DNA of 8,612 bases from RPQJ01 sp035554635 (GTDB lineage Bacteria; Pseudomonadota; Gammaproteobacteria; Steroidobacterales; Steroidobacteraceae), in NCBI GenBank assembly GCA_035554635.1, contig DATMIB010000245.1, forward strand, positions 1-8,612, read 5' to 3'. Positions within the stretch are counted from its first letter, which is position 1; every line of letters starts with the position of its first letter. The translations under genes were made by a program, and so were the position numbers. Of this stretch, positions 1 to 6,990 are shown in pieces. The notes beneath the pieces were generated by a model. It did no database searches. It saw nothing but the letters and a program-made list of their open reading frames with translations, and was not told the origin of the DNA.

Positions 1-1229
1 CGGCGGAGCGCGGCGTCAAGGTGCGCCTGCTGCTCGACGACAACAACACGAGCCGGCGGCTCGACGCGATGCTGGCTGCCCTCGATGCGCAGCCCAACAT
101 CGAAGTCCGGCTGTTCAATCCGTTCCGCCTGCGCCGCACCCGCTGGCTCGACTTCCTGTTCGACTTCACGCGGCTGCATCGCCGAATGCACAACAAGTCG
201 TTCACCGCGGACCGCATCGCGACCATCGTCGGTGGCCGCAACGTCGGCGACGAATACTTCGGTGCGGCCGAGGAGCGCATGTTCGTCGACGTGGACGTGC
301 TCGCCGTCGGCCCCGTCGTGAGCGCCGTTGCCGACGACTTCGAGCGGTACTGGGACTGCGCCTCGGCGCGACCGGCCGATCAGGTGCTGGAGTCGGTGCC
401 GACCGATCATCTGGCGGCCGTGCTCCAGGAAGCGGCTGCACGGCGTCGGTCCGAACCCTTGGCCGTCGCCTATGCGGCCGCACTCAATGAATCCACGATC
501 GTCTCGGAGCTCGTCACGGGGCGTCTCGAGTTCGACTGGGCGTGCGCCGACCTGGTGAGTGACCCACCGTCCAAGATCCTCGATCGAGCCAAACCGACCG
601 CGCTGCTGCCGGTCACCCTGCGTGCCGCGCTCGGCGATCCGGAGCGCACGCTCGACCTGGTGTCGGCCTACTTCGTTCCGACGCGCACCGGCGTCGATGC
701 GCTCGTCGCACTTGCCAAACACGGTGTGCGAATTCGTGTCCTCACGAATTCGCTGGAGGCGACCGACGTGACCGTCGTGCACGCCGGTTACGCCGGGCGA
801 CGCCGACCGCTGCTCGCGGCCGGGGTCGAGCTGTACGAGTTGCAGCGGCTGTCGGCCCAACGACGGCGGCGGCGCGGCAAGGGGCGATTTGGCCGCTCCG
901 CAACCAGCCTGCATGCCAAGACGATCGCGGTCGACGGCGTCCGCACGTTCGTCGGCTCGTTCAATTTCGACCCCCGCTCTGCCCGCCTGAACACGGAGAT
1001 GGGGCTGGTGATCCAGAGCGCGGACCTTGCGGCCAAAGTCACGCAGGCATTCGATGACGGCGCGCGCGCGCATGCATACGAGGTGCGGCTGGCAGGGCGA
1101 GGACGTCTCGCCTGGTTCGAGCGCCGGGGCGCGGGGCCGATCCGGCACGACGTCGAACCTGGGACCGGCGTCGCGCGGCGGACGCTGGTGCGAGTGCTGT
1201 CCTGGCTGCCGATCGAGTGGCTGCTGTGA
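1..1229 (+). CDS. Phospholipase D superfamily protein, ClsC-like cardiolipin synthase (5' end outside window)
   Basis: The reading frame is already open at base 3 and runs to a TGA at 1227-1229, so the N-terminus lies outside the window; GTG at 21 is not the likely start. Two HxKx4D motifs of the phospholipase D superfamily are visible: HNKSFTAD encoded at 189-212, followed by GGRNVGDEYF, and HAKTIAVD at 912-935, followed by GSFNFDPRS. The stretch RLLLDDNNT...IEVRLFNPFR...RRMHNKSF closely resembles E. coli ClsC (about 473 residues), so roughly 70-110 residues are missing. Known members join phospholipids by phosphatidyl transfer to make cardiolipin at the inner membrane, through a covalent phosphohistidine intermediate. 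Both catalytic motifs are intact, so the enzyme should be active. Whether the product is cardiolipin or another phosphatidyl lipid cannot be read from the sequence. It converges on the terC-like gene, 63 bp away. Confidence 0.88.
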   Translation, partial: AERGVKVRLLLDDNNTSRRLDAMLAALDAQPNIEVRLFNPFRLRRTRWLDFLFDFTRLHRRMHNKSFTADRIATIVGGRNVGDEYFGAAEERMFVDVDVLAVGPVVSAVADDFERYWDCASARPADQVLESVPTDHLAAVLQEAAARRRSEPLAVAYAAALNESTIVSELVTGRLEFDWACADLVSDPPSKILDRAKPTALLPVTLRAALGDPERTLDLVSAYFVPTRTGVDALVALAKHGVRIRVLTNSLEATDVTVVHAGYAGRRRPLLAAGVELYELQRLSAQRRRRRGKGRFGRSATSLHAKTIAVDGVRTFVGSFNFDPRSARLNTEMGLVIQSADLAAKVTQAFDDGARAHAYEVRLAGRGRLAWFERRGAGPIRHDVEPGTGVARRTLVRVLSWLPIEWLL

Positions 1230-1233
1230 GCTT

Positions 1234-1263
1234 CGGCTCGACATGGCGCCCCGGTCGAGGCCG
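1234..1263. terminator. Imperfect hairpin between convergent genes, possible terminator
   Basis: The arms CGGCTCGAC (1234-1242) and GTCGAGGCCG (1254-1263) pair over 9 bp with one bulged base and an 11-base loop. The hairpin sits 5 bp after the phospholipase gene stop and 29 bp after the stop of the convergent TerC gene. No T-run follows on either strand, so intrinsic termination is doubtful. Confidence 0.3.
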
Positions 1264-1292
1264 CACGTTGCCGGAGTGCCGTCGGGCCCGTT

Positions 1293-2495
1293 TCAGTTTC
1301 CGGTCAGCTCCGCGTGCCGTGCGTGCGCCCGTGCGAGCATCCCTTTCAACGCCTCGCGGTCACGGATGAACTTGCGCAGTTCCTCGTCGAGGCTCTTCAC
1401 GCGCTGCTCGGCGGCGACCAGCCGGCCGTAGAGACGCTCCCGCTCCTCGGCGAACACCGCCTCGTCCAGGTCCAGGTATTCGGTCGCGAGCTGGCGCAGG
1501 TTCGCCACGGCACTCCTGGCCTTGCCCTTCTCGCTGGTCAGCGACGCGACCACCGTGACGAGCAGCAGTGCGCCGATCACGTACAGCGAAGTGGTCGTGC
1601 TGATCTCGACGACGTTGACGGGCGCGCCGTCGTTGATGAACGGCAGGTTGTTCTCGTGCAGCGCGTGCAGGATCAGCTTGGAGCCGATGAAGGCGAGGAT
1701 CGCCGCCAACCCATACGGCAGGTAGATCAACCGCTCGAGCAGGTGATCGATCAGGAAATAGAGCTGGCGCAGGCCGAGCAGCGAGAACGCCGTCGCGGTG
1801 ACGACGATGTAGGTGTCCTGCGTCAGGCCGAATATGGCAGGGATCGAGTCCAGCGCGAACAGCACGTCGGTGCCGCCGATCACGATCATCACCAGCATCA
1901 GCGGCGTCATCACCCGCCGCCCCTCCTCCCGGGTGAACAGTCGCTGCCCGTCGTAGTGCTGGCTCGTCGGGAACCAGCGCACCGCCAGCCGCATCACGAA
2001 GTTCTCCTTGTCCTCGGACTTCGGCTTGAGCAGGTTGCCGGCGGTCATCAGCAGCAGCAGCCCGAACAGGTAGAACACGGCCGCGAATCGCTCGATCAAG
2101 GCCGCGCCGACGAAGATGAGCGCGATGCGCGCCGCCAGCGCGAACACGATGCCGAACAGCAGCGCCTTCTGCTGGTAGGCCCGCGGCACGCGGAAGCTCG
2201 ACATGATCACCAGGAACACGAACACGTTGTCGACCGACAGCGCCTTCTCCGTGAGATAGCCGGCGAAGTACTCCGCGCCCATGCCCGGGCGACCGCGCAA
2301 TGCCACGGCCGCACCGAACAACAATGCGAAACCGACGTACAGCGCCGACCAGATCGATGATTCCCGAAGCGACGGCACGTGTGCCTTGCGCACGTGGAAG
2401 ACGTAGTCGAACAGCATCAGCCCCGCGACCAGCGCGATCGTGGACGCCCAGACCGTTGGCGAGACGTGCGGTGTCGCGAGTACCGGCGACGTCAC
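1293..2495 (-). CDS. TerC/Alx family integral membrane protein with C-terminal coiled coil
   Basis: This 400-residue polytopic protein carries TerC family signatures: EKALSVDN (residues 83-90) at the start of a membrane helix and DVLFALDSIPAIFG (210-223), whose acidic residues lie within membrane segments. About nine hydrophobic segments span residues 15-320, with a hydrophilic loop at about 157-195. Family members include E. coli Alx and TerC, linked to manganese export and, in tellurite operons, metal stress; a role in metal-ion efflux is therefore inferred. GTG at 2495 is the first usable start because a TGA lies 24 bp upstream in frame, and an AGGTG stands about 7 bases before it. Residues 325-396 form a charged, heptad-like helix (LRQLATEYLDLDEAVFAEER onward) not found in Alx (about 320 residues). 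The gene appears monocistronic. Confidence 0.9.
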   Translation of the reverse strand: MTSPVLATPHVSPTVWASTIALVAGLMLFDYVFHVRKAHVPSLRESSIWSALYVGFALLFGAAVALRGRPGMGAEYFAGYLTEKALSVDNVFVFLVIMSSFRVPRAYQQKALLFGIVFALAARIALIFVGAALIERFAAVFYLFGLLLLMTAGNLLKPKSEDKENFVMRLAVRWFPTSQHYDGQRLFTREEGRRVMTPLMLVMIVIGGTDVLFALDSIPAIFGLTQDTYIVVTATAFSLLGLRQLYFLIDHLLERLIYLPYGLAAILAFIGSKLILHALHENNLPFINDGAPVNVVEISTTTSLYVIGALLLVTVVASLTSEKGKARSAVANLRQLATEYLDLDEAVFAEERERLYGRLVAAEQRVKSLDEELRKFIRDREALKGMLARAHARHAELTGN

Positions 2496-2824
2496 GGTGC
2501 TGCACCTGGCGCGCCGTCAAGGTTGTGCCTGGCGGTGATCATCGGACCCTTTCGCTCGTGTATTGCTGACGCCGTGGCGGCCTACCCGGTACCTGCCAGA
2601 ACGGCAGTCGATGCCGTGGGGAAAAGCCAAGCTGCCCGGCACGGATGTTCGCACCGAACCGCCACCAGACGGCAACTTTCACGCAGCGCCCTGGCGCAGC
2701 GCGCCGTTACGAACTCAGTTCGCGGGGGTCATGAAGAGCTGACGCCAATTTCGATCGCGTCGTCGACGAGCCCGGCGCCCGGTGGTGTTCGCCAGCGATG
2801 TGTCGTGGATGGCTCGAGTAAACG
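2496..2824. other. Gene-free leader and spacer upstream of the TerC gene
   Basis: These 329 bases lie between the TerC start and the terminator behind the protease gene. I see no frame with a ribosome binding site or a recognisable product. The stretch should hold the TerC promoter (- strand), but no convincing -35/-10 pair stands out. The small overlapping hairpins at 2593-2617 are the only structure I can point to. Confidence 0.5.
2593..2617 (-). promoter_or_regulatory. Two mutually exclusive small hairpins in the TerC leader
   Basis: CTGCC (2593-2597) can pair with GGCAG (2603-2607). The overlapping ACGGCA (2601-2606) can instead pair with TGCCGT (2612-2617). Both cannot form at once, and they sit about 100-120 bases before the TerC start. 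Genes of this family are often controlled by manganese riboswitches, but I do not find the conserved sequence of the yybP-ykoY element here. A regulatory role is speculative. Confidence 0.2.
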
Positions 2825-2855
2825 AAGCAAAACGGCCCCAGAGGGGCCGTTCGCT
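2825..2855 (-). terminator. Rho-independent terminator of the M36 protease gene (copy 1 of the 31-bp repeat)
   Basis: A perfect 9-bp stem AACGGCCCC (2831-2839) / GGGGCCGTT (2843-2851) with a 3-base loop. Read on the - strand it is followed by TTTTGCTT, so it terminates leftward transcription. It lies 86 bp beyond the protease stop codon. The same 31 bases recur at 7664-7694 behind tRNA-fMet. Confidence 0.85.
2825..2855 (+). repeat. 31-bp direct repeat, copy 1
   Basis: Identical in sequence and orientation to 7664-7694. Identity runs from AAGCAAAACGG through the GGGGCCGTTCGCT end and includes the asymmetric bases outside the palindromic stem, so it is a true duplication and not just two similar hairpins. 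The two copies bracket about 4.8 kb that includes the protease, hydroxylase, PEP-CTERM and broken regulator genes. Confidence 0.9.
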
Positions 2856-2937
2856 GCCAGGGGTGTCACCGCGGCACGCTGGTGCGTGCCGGGCGCGCCG
2901 CGGTTCCCCGATCGGGACCGCGGCGCCCACCGACGCG

Positions 2938-5610
2938 TTACTTGAACCAGAAGTACGCGACTGCATCCGCGGCCGACGGGATGCGCACCGTCAGGCGCCG
3001 GCAGGTGCCGGCCCAGGCGGCGTCGGTCTGCCAGTTCACGCGATACTCGTTCCCCTTCTTCACGAGCGTCGAGGAGCCGGGCGACGCGATCACGGTCGGC
3101 GCGGCGCCCGTGATCTCGAGCGTCGAGCACTCGACCGTCTGCGAGTCGATCTGCATCGTCGCGGTCGACCCGGCGGCGTCGAACTTGACGGGCACGACGT
3201 CGCCCGCGGCCCAGTTGTTGATCGACGGGGCCGCCGCGATCGGCTGCTTGAAGCTGCCAAACGTCGCCGCGGCGCAGGCTGCCGGCAGGTCGAAGGCCTC
3301 GACACCGTCCGCGCGGTCGTTCGAACTGCCCTGGCTCGCGCTGAAGCCGAGACCGCGTTTCGCGAAGCCGCGCCAGATCTCGCACTGGTTCTTGCCGCCG
3401 GTCAGCGCGACATCCGCCACGAGGATCGCGTTACGACCGTCGACGAAGCCCGGCCGGCACGGCTGCAACTTCATGCCGTCCATGACCAGCTGGAACGCCA
3501 GGTTGTTGCCGCCGCTCGCCCAGGGCGCATAGATGTCGGCGTTGTAGCCATGGCGATCGACGAGGTTCCAGTACATCTCCCACAGCATCGAGTTCCAGAC
3601 GTACCCGATGCCGTGCGGCTGGCTGATGTTCACGGTATCTGCCACCCACGCATACGTGGATGGGTTGACGCTCATGTCGGTCGTGTACTGCGTCGGCCGG
3701 ATGCCGAGCCCGTCCGCAGGCTGGAAGCTCACGTACGTGCCGACGCCGCGCCGCGTCGACGGACGGTCGGACGGGGACGTCGTCAGCGTCATGCCGAACC
3801 AATCGCTCCAGCCCTCGCCCATCTGTTCGGCGTTGTTGAGGCACGACGCCGTGGTCCGCCCGCCGGTCAGGCGGTTGGAAATCCCGTGACCGTACTCGTG
3901 GGCGATGATGCCGGCATCGAGGTCCGAGTCGCGGTCGGGGGCGCCACCGGTGCCGTCGGCCAGCGTCGCTTCGAACGGGGCATTCGCCTTGAGCAAGGTG
4001 CCGTCGTTGAGCGTGACCATCACCGAGGGAATCGTGACCGTGGGGTCCGTGCCGCCCATTGCGGTCGCCGGCCCGGCAATGTTGTTCACGACGATCGTGG
4101 CCCGGGCGCCTGCGTTCTGCGCGTTCTTCACCTTGACCGTGAAGTTGCAGTTGCCACGGTCGACGAGCGCGATGGCGCCGGCCGGGAAACCGACGAACGG
4201 TTCACAGCCGTCCGATGCCGGGGCAATCGTGTCGCTGACGAGAACGACCTGGCCCGTGATCGGCCCCGTCGTCACCAGGCTCTCGCCGAAGCCGGCCATC
4301 GGTCCGTAATAGGTTCCCGCGATCGGCGACGGCGCAGCGACCGTGATCGGGTTCGGGTCGGCGGAACGCCACTCGAACATCTGCATGCGCGGGCGCTGGC
4401 CGTCGACGCCCGTCGAGAAGTTGGCATTGTTGCGTCCGCTGCCGTCCTGCGCCTCGGCGCGCACGTCATCGTTGCCGGTGCCGCCCCTGCCGTAATTGTT
4501 GACCTGGAAGTTGCCCGACGCCTCGTCGAACCCGTAGTTGTGGGTCACGTCGTGGACGATGTTGTTCCAGTAGAAGAGGTTCGTGACCATCGCCGCCTGG
4601 GAGTCGAACGGCCGCAAATTGAAGTCGAGCGGGAAATCGAAGGTCAAGGACGGCCCGCCGTCGGGATCCGAGCCCGGGTCGGGCTGGTTGTTGTTGTCCA
4701 CGTCCGCATAGGCGTGGACGTTGTTGCCGCGCGTGCGCGTGAACTCCGGCCCGGCGGCGCCGTTGGTGTCGTGCCAGCCGAACGGAGATGCGTCGGGATT
4801 GGCCGCGCCCGTCACGAGCGAGCGTTCCCCGTCGGTCGGGCTCTCGAGCGGGATCGGAAACACGCGATACGCCGAGCCGTCGATCGGCGCAAACGCTGGC
4901 AACGCCGCGGGTGAACCGGCCGGCCGGGCGATTGCGTCGGCGATGCTGCGAGCCGAGTCCTCCGTCACGAGGCTCTCACGGCCGAGCGACTCGCCGCTCT
5001 CCGCGTCAACGAACGCATACCACCAGCCCCCGCCGGTCGCCTGCTCGATCTCCACGGCCCACGCGAGCCGCACGTTGCCAGCTGTGGGCAACCACACGAG
5101 TCGCGCCTCGATCGGGCGCGCCGCAATCCCGCCGTTGGACAACTTCACGGCCTGATTGAGCCCGCCCTTCCGCTCGACCACCTCGAGCGGCTTGCGGGTG
5201 TTCAGCTTCAGGTGGCCGGCCGCTGCGTGGGCCGCTTCCACGGCCGACTTGCGGGCGTTCTGGCCGCCGACGGCTGCCGCAATGTCGGGCACGAACCGGT
5301 TGCCCGAACTGATCACCTTTCCCTGCCCGGTGACATTGACGTTGACGACTCCGTTCCAGACCTCGATGCCGCGGTAGTACTGCTGGAGGTACACGTGAGT
5401 GACGCCGCTGTGCTTGCTCAGCACCGAACTGGCGATCGCGGCCTCGCGGATGTCGGAGCCGTTCAGGCCCATCGCCTGTCGTTGGCTCTTGAGGTAATCG
5501 AGGGCAATCCGCTCTTCGGCAGGCGCCGCCGCATGGGTCGGCGCTGCTGCAGCGGCGAGACAGGCGACGATTGCCGCGCTCAGGAGGCGGACACTGTTGC
5601 GTGAATACAT
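2938..5610 (-). CDS. Secreted M36 (fungalysin) family metallopeptidase with PA and PxKF-type domains
   Basis: The 890-residue product is a zinc endopeptidase. The site HEYGH (H571, E572, H575) in AHEYGHGISNRLTGG and the third ligand E599 in GEGWSDWFG are all present. Domains in order: signal peptide, residues 1 to about 27, cut after THA; fungalysin/thermolysin propeptide, about 50-110 (THVYLQQYYRGIEVWNGVV); a second prodomain part to about 225; catalytic domain from about 300; a protease-associated (PA) domain inserted at about 440-550 just before the zinc site; and a C-terminal domain at about 790-890 with VPVKF and WAGTCRRL, like PxKF domains of secreted bacterial proteins. The start is ATG 5610, preceded by AGGGGAAG; an open frame extends 14 codons further up without a better site. 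It is probably exported by Sec, self-processed and used for extracellular protein breakdown. A terminator follows at 2851-2831. Confidence 0.93.
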   Translation of the reverse strand: MYSRNSVRLLSAAIVACLAAAAAPTHAAAPAEERIALDYLKSQRQAMGLNGSDIREAAIASSVLSKHSGVTHVYLQQYYRGIEVWNGVVNVNVTGQGKVISSGNRFVPDIAAAVGGQNARKSAVEAAHAAAGHLKLNTRKPLEVVERKGGLNQAVKLSNGGIAARPIEARLVWLPTAGNVRLAWAVEIEQATGGGWWYAFVDAESGESLGRESLVTEDSARSIADAIARPAGSPAALPAFAPIDGSAYRVFPIPLESPTDGERSLVTGAANPDASPFGWHDTNGAAGPEFTRTRGNNVHAYADVDNNNQPDPGSDPDGGPSLTFDFPLDFNLRPFDSQAAMVTNLFYWNNIVHDVTHNYGFDEASGNFQVNNYGRGGTGNDDVRAEAQDGSGRNNANFSTGVDGQRPRMQMFEWRSADPNPITVAAPSPIAGTYYGPMAGFGESLVTTGPITGQVVLVSDTIAPASDGCEPFVGFPAGAIALVDRGNCNFTVKVKNAQNAGARATIVVNNIAGPATAMGGTDPTVTIPSVMVTLNDGTLLKANAPFEATLADGTGGAPDRDSDLDAGIIAHEYGHGISNRLTGGRTTASCLNNAEQMGEGWSDWFGMTLTTSPSDRPSTRRGVGTYVSFQPADGLGIRPTQYTTDMSVNPSTYAWVADTVNISQPHGIGYVWNSMLWEMYWNLVDRHGYNADIYAPWASGGNNLAFQLVMDGMKLQPCRPGFVDGRNAILVADVALTGGKNQCEIWRGFAKRGLGFSASQGSSNDRADGVEAFDLPAACAAATFGSFKQPIAAAPSINNWAAGDVVPVKFDAAGSTATMQIDSQTVECSTLEITGAAPTVIASPGSSTLVKKGNEYRVNWQTDAAWAGTCRRLTVRIPSAADAVAYFWFK

Positions 5611-5841
5611 GTTCTTCCCCTGTTCTTTGTTGTTGACAGAGGCTGAAGGCACACGGCCGGTCAGCGTCTCTGCCGGACCTTAACAGCAATCAGTTGCAAC
5701 AGTAAGGGTTCAGGCCGGTGTGCGTTGAAAGCATGCGCAAGCTGCGCCAGCCCCGCGAACACAGGGGATCTCGAGCAAAGAACCGCAACTCTGCCGTCGG
5801 GCCCGACGGGCCACCAGACCCCGCCAGGTCTCGCGGTGCGT
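5611..5841. other. Spacer between hydroxylase and protease genes, with a 16-bp palindrome
   Basis: The 231 bases hold the protease promoter (- strand), which I cannot place with confidence. CCGTCGGGCCCGACGG at 5794-5809 is a perfect 16-bp palindrome starting 32 bp beyond the hydroxylase stop codon. It lacks a T-run on either strand, so it may be a weak terminator for the hydroxylase gene or a protein-binding site. No small gene was recognised. Confidence 0.4.
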
Positions 5842-6705
5842 TCAGCCGGCGCGAGCGTCGTCGGTCGCCACGTCGACCGAGGGCGCCAATGGCGCGGGAA
5901 CTCGCTCCGGCAGAAGCGGATCCACGAGCATCCTCAGGATCGACGTACCGTCGTCGGCGGTCCGTCCGTCAACCCCGAACCGGATGTTTTCGTGTCCCAG
6001 CGCCGGCGCCGGTCGAAAGGTGCCGAACAGTCGGTCCCAGCAGGACAGGCAAACGCTGAAGTTCGAGTTCGAATCCTCGCTGTCGATCGAATGGTGTGTC
6101 CGGTGGATGTTCGGCGTGATCACGACCCAACCGATGGCCGCTTCGAGTGCATGCGGCATCCTCACGTTTGCATGCGAAAGCACGGACGTCACCGTCGAGA
6201 TCAGTTGATGCAGCGCTGGCGCGATGACCGGCACGCCGACGCCGATCGCTACGACGGTATCGACGACTCCGCGCAGACACACTTCAATGGGGTGAAAGCG
6301 ATACGTCGTGGTGACATCCACGTCTGGATCCGAGTGGTGCATGCGATGAATGCGCCAGAGCAACGACGACCGATGCTCGAGCCGATGGAACAGGTAGCCT
6401 GCAAGGTCGATGGCGGCGAACGAGACCGCAATGGCCACGACGGACGGGGCCGTCAGATTGTTGAAAAGGCCCCAACCGTTCTGCTGCGCAAGCAGCGCTG
6501 CCGCGACCAGCGAAACCGGGCGCAACCACCATGAGGCAAGCGCTGTACTGACATAGGTGAGCAGGTTTGCGAGCCATCGACGGCCCAGGGCGAACTGCAC
6601 CCTGGCCCTTGGCCGCAAGCCTTCGACGAACAGCACCGCAACCGTCAGTCCAACCCCCAGGGCGAAGGCCTGGCCAGCCCAACGGGTCAGGACATCTGAG
6701 TACAT
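5842..6705 (-). CDS. Fatty acid hydroxylase / sterol desaturase superfamily membrane enzyme
   Basis: The 287-residue product has the histidine clusters that bind a di-iron centre in this superfamily: H107-RLE-H111, H120-RM-HH124, a histidine at 138, another in SHAN (H178), and H201-RT-HH205. Hydrophobic helices lie at about 12-30, 48-74, 86-106 and 150-175, so the enzyme should sit in the inner membrane with the iron site facing the cytoplasm. Members hydroxylate or desaturate fatty acids, sterols or carotenoids using O2; the substrate here is unknown. ATG 6705 fits the family N-terminus but has no Shine-Dalgarno sequence, because a strong hairpin (6715-6740) ends 9 bases before it. The gene lies 46 bp behind the PEP-CTERM gene on the same strand and may be read through from its sigma-54 promoter. 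The last 20 or so residues are low-complexity and charged. Confidence 0.88.
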   Translation of the reverse strand: MYSDVLTRWAGQAFALGVGLTVAVLFVEGLRPRARVQFALGRRWLANLLTYVSTALASWWLRPVSLVAAALLAQQNGWGLFNNLTAPSVVAIAVSFAAIDLAGYLFHRLEHRSSLLWRIHRMHHSDPDVDVTTTYRFHPIEVCLRGVVDTVVAIGVGVPVIAPALHQLISTVTSVLSHANVRMPHALEAAIGWVVITPNIHRTHHSIDSEDSNSNFSVCLSCWDRLFGTFRPAPALGHENIRFGVDGRTADDGTSILRMLVDPLLPERVPAPLAPSVDVATDDARAG

Positions 6706-6714
6706 GTCGCAAAG

Positions 6715-6740
6715 GGAGGGCGGATTCGGTTCCGCCCTCC
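6715..6740 (-). terminator. Strong 10-bp hairpin between the PEP-CTERM and hydroxylase genes
   Basis: GGAGGGCGGA (6715-6724) pairs perfectly with TCCGCCCTCC (6731-6740) around a 6-base loop. On the - strand it begins 11 bases after the PEP-CTERM stop codon and is followed by CTTTGCGAC and then the hydroxylase ATG. The T-run is short, so it could be a partial terminator, an mRNA 3'-end stabiliser, or a structure limiting hydroxylase translation. Confidence 0.6.
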
Positions 6741-6751
6741 TGCGGCCGGGT

Positions 6752-6922
6752 CTACTTGCGCTTTCTCAAGCGCACCGCAACGACGCCTGCCAGTCCAGCG
6801 GCCAGCAGCGCGAAGGAGCCCGGTTCGGGCACCACGGTCGGCGGCAGGGTATTGCCTGCGAATGCGACCGTCGCGAACGACGATGCAGCAAGAACGAGCA
6901 GTCCTAACGTTGTCTTTTTCAT
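6752..6922 (-). CDS. Minimal PEP-CTERM sorting-domain protein (56 residues)
   Basis: The product starts MKKTTLGLLVLAASS, a signal peptide that should be cut after AFA (residue 22). Only about eight residues follow (GNTLPPTV) before the sorting tail, residues 31-56: VPEPGS, a hydrophobic segment (FALLAAGLAGVVAV) and a basic end (RLRKRK). PEP-CTERM tails direct exported proteins to an exosortase in the inner membrane, which cuts near the PEP motif; the system is tied to exopolysaccharide-making, biofilm- or floc-forming bacteria. Here the mature part is nearly absent, so the released product would be a peptide of roughly ten residues. ATG 6922 is chosen because AGGAGG stands 5 bases before it and a sigma-54 promoter lies 70-85 bp upstream. 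The frame is open further upstream to 7189, but that part runs through the promoter and a tRNA fragment. No exosortase gene is in the window. Confidence 0.88.
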   Translation of the reverse strand: MKKTTLGLLVLAASSFATVAFAGNTLPPTVVPEPGSFALLAAGLAGVVAVRLRKRK

Positions 6923-6927
6923 TTTTG

Positions 6928-6933
6928 CCTCCT
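6928..6933 (-). promoter_or_regulatory. Consensus Shine-Dalgarno of the PEP-CTERM gene
   Basis: AGGAGG, five bases before ATG 6922 (spacer CAAAA). This is the best ribosome binding site in the window. It fixes the start of the 56-residue protein and predicts strong translation. Confidence 0.85.
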
Positions 6934-6944
6934 GCTCAAATGGA

Positions 6945-6965
6945 GCTGCCGCGAAAGACGGCAGC
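6945..6965 (-). promoter_or_regulatory. 5'-UTR hairpin of the PEP-CTERM transcript
   Basis: GCTGCCG (6945-6951) and CGGCAGC (6959-6965) form a perfect 7-bp stem with a 7-base loop. It lies between the predicted sigma-54 transcription start (about 6980) and the ribosome binding site, near the 5' end of the predicted mRNA, where it could protect the message from decay. Confidence 0.5.
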
Positions 6966-6990
6966 CAAACACGCGTCGACCACGTGCTCA

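Noticed and set aside
1314..2360. A 348-codon open frame on the + strand opposite the TerC gene
   Set aside because: Product rich in Q, R, H and E with no domain, antisense to clear membrane helices of TerC; a GC-rich shadow.
2496..2720. yybP-ykoY manganese riboswitch upstream of the TerC gene
   Set aside because: The conserved loop sequences of that element could not be found on the - strand by eye.
2782..4914. A 710-codon open frame on the + strand opposite the protease gene
   Set aside because: It is antisense to a well-supported protease with an intact zinc site. Its product is arginine/valine-rich, without recognisable motifs, and it has no good ribosome binding site; high GC content explains the lack of stops.
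5555..5610. Lipoprotein signal (IVAC, residues 14-17) at the protease N-terminus
   Set aside because: The hydrophobic stretch continues well past the cysteine (LAAAAAP) to a normal THA cleavage site, so type I signal peptidase processing is more likely.
5735..5755. Sigma-54-like TGGCGC...TTGC on the - strand upstream of the protease gene
   Set aside because: The spacing between the GG and GC elements is two bases too short, and sigma-54 tolerates almost no spacing change.
5725..6534. A 269-codon + strand frame opposite the hydroxylase gene
   Set aside because: Low-complexity arginine-rich product; the opposite strand carries all the histidine motifs of the hydroxylase.
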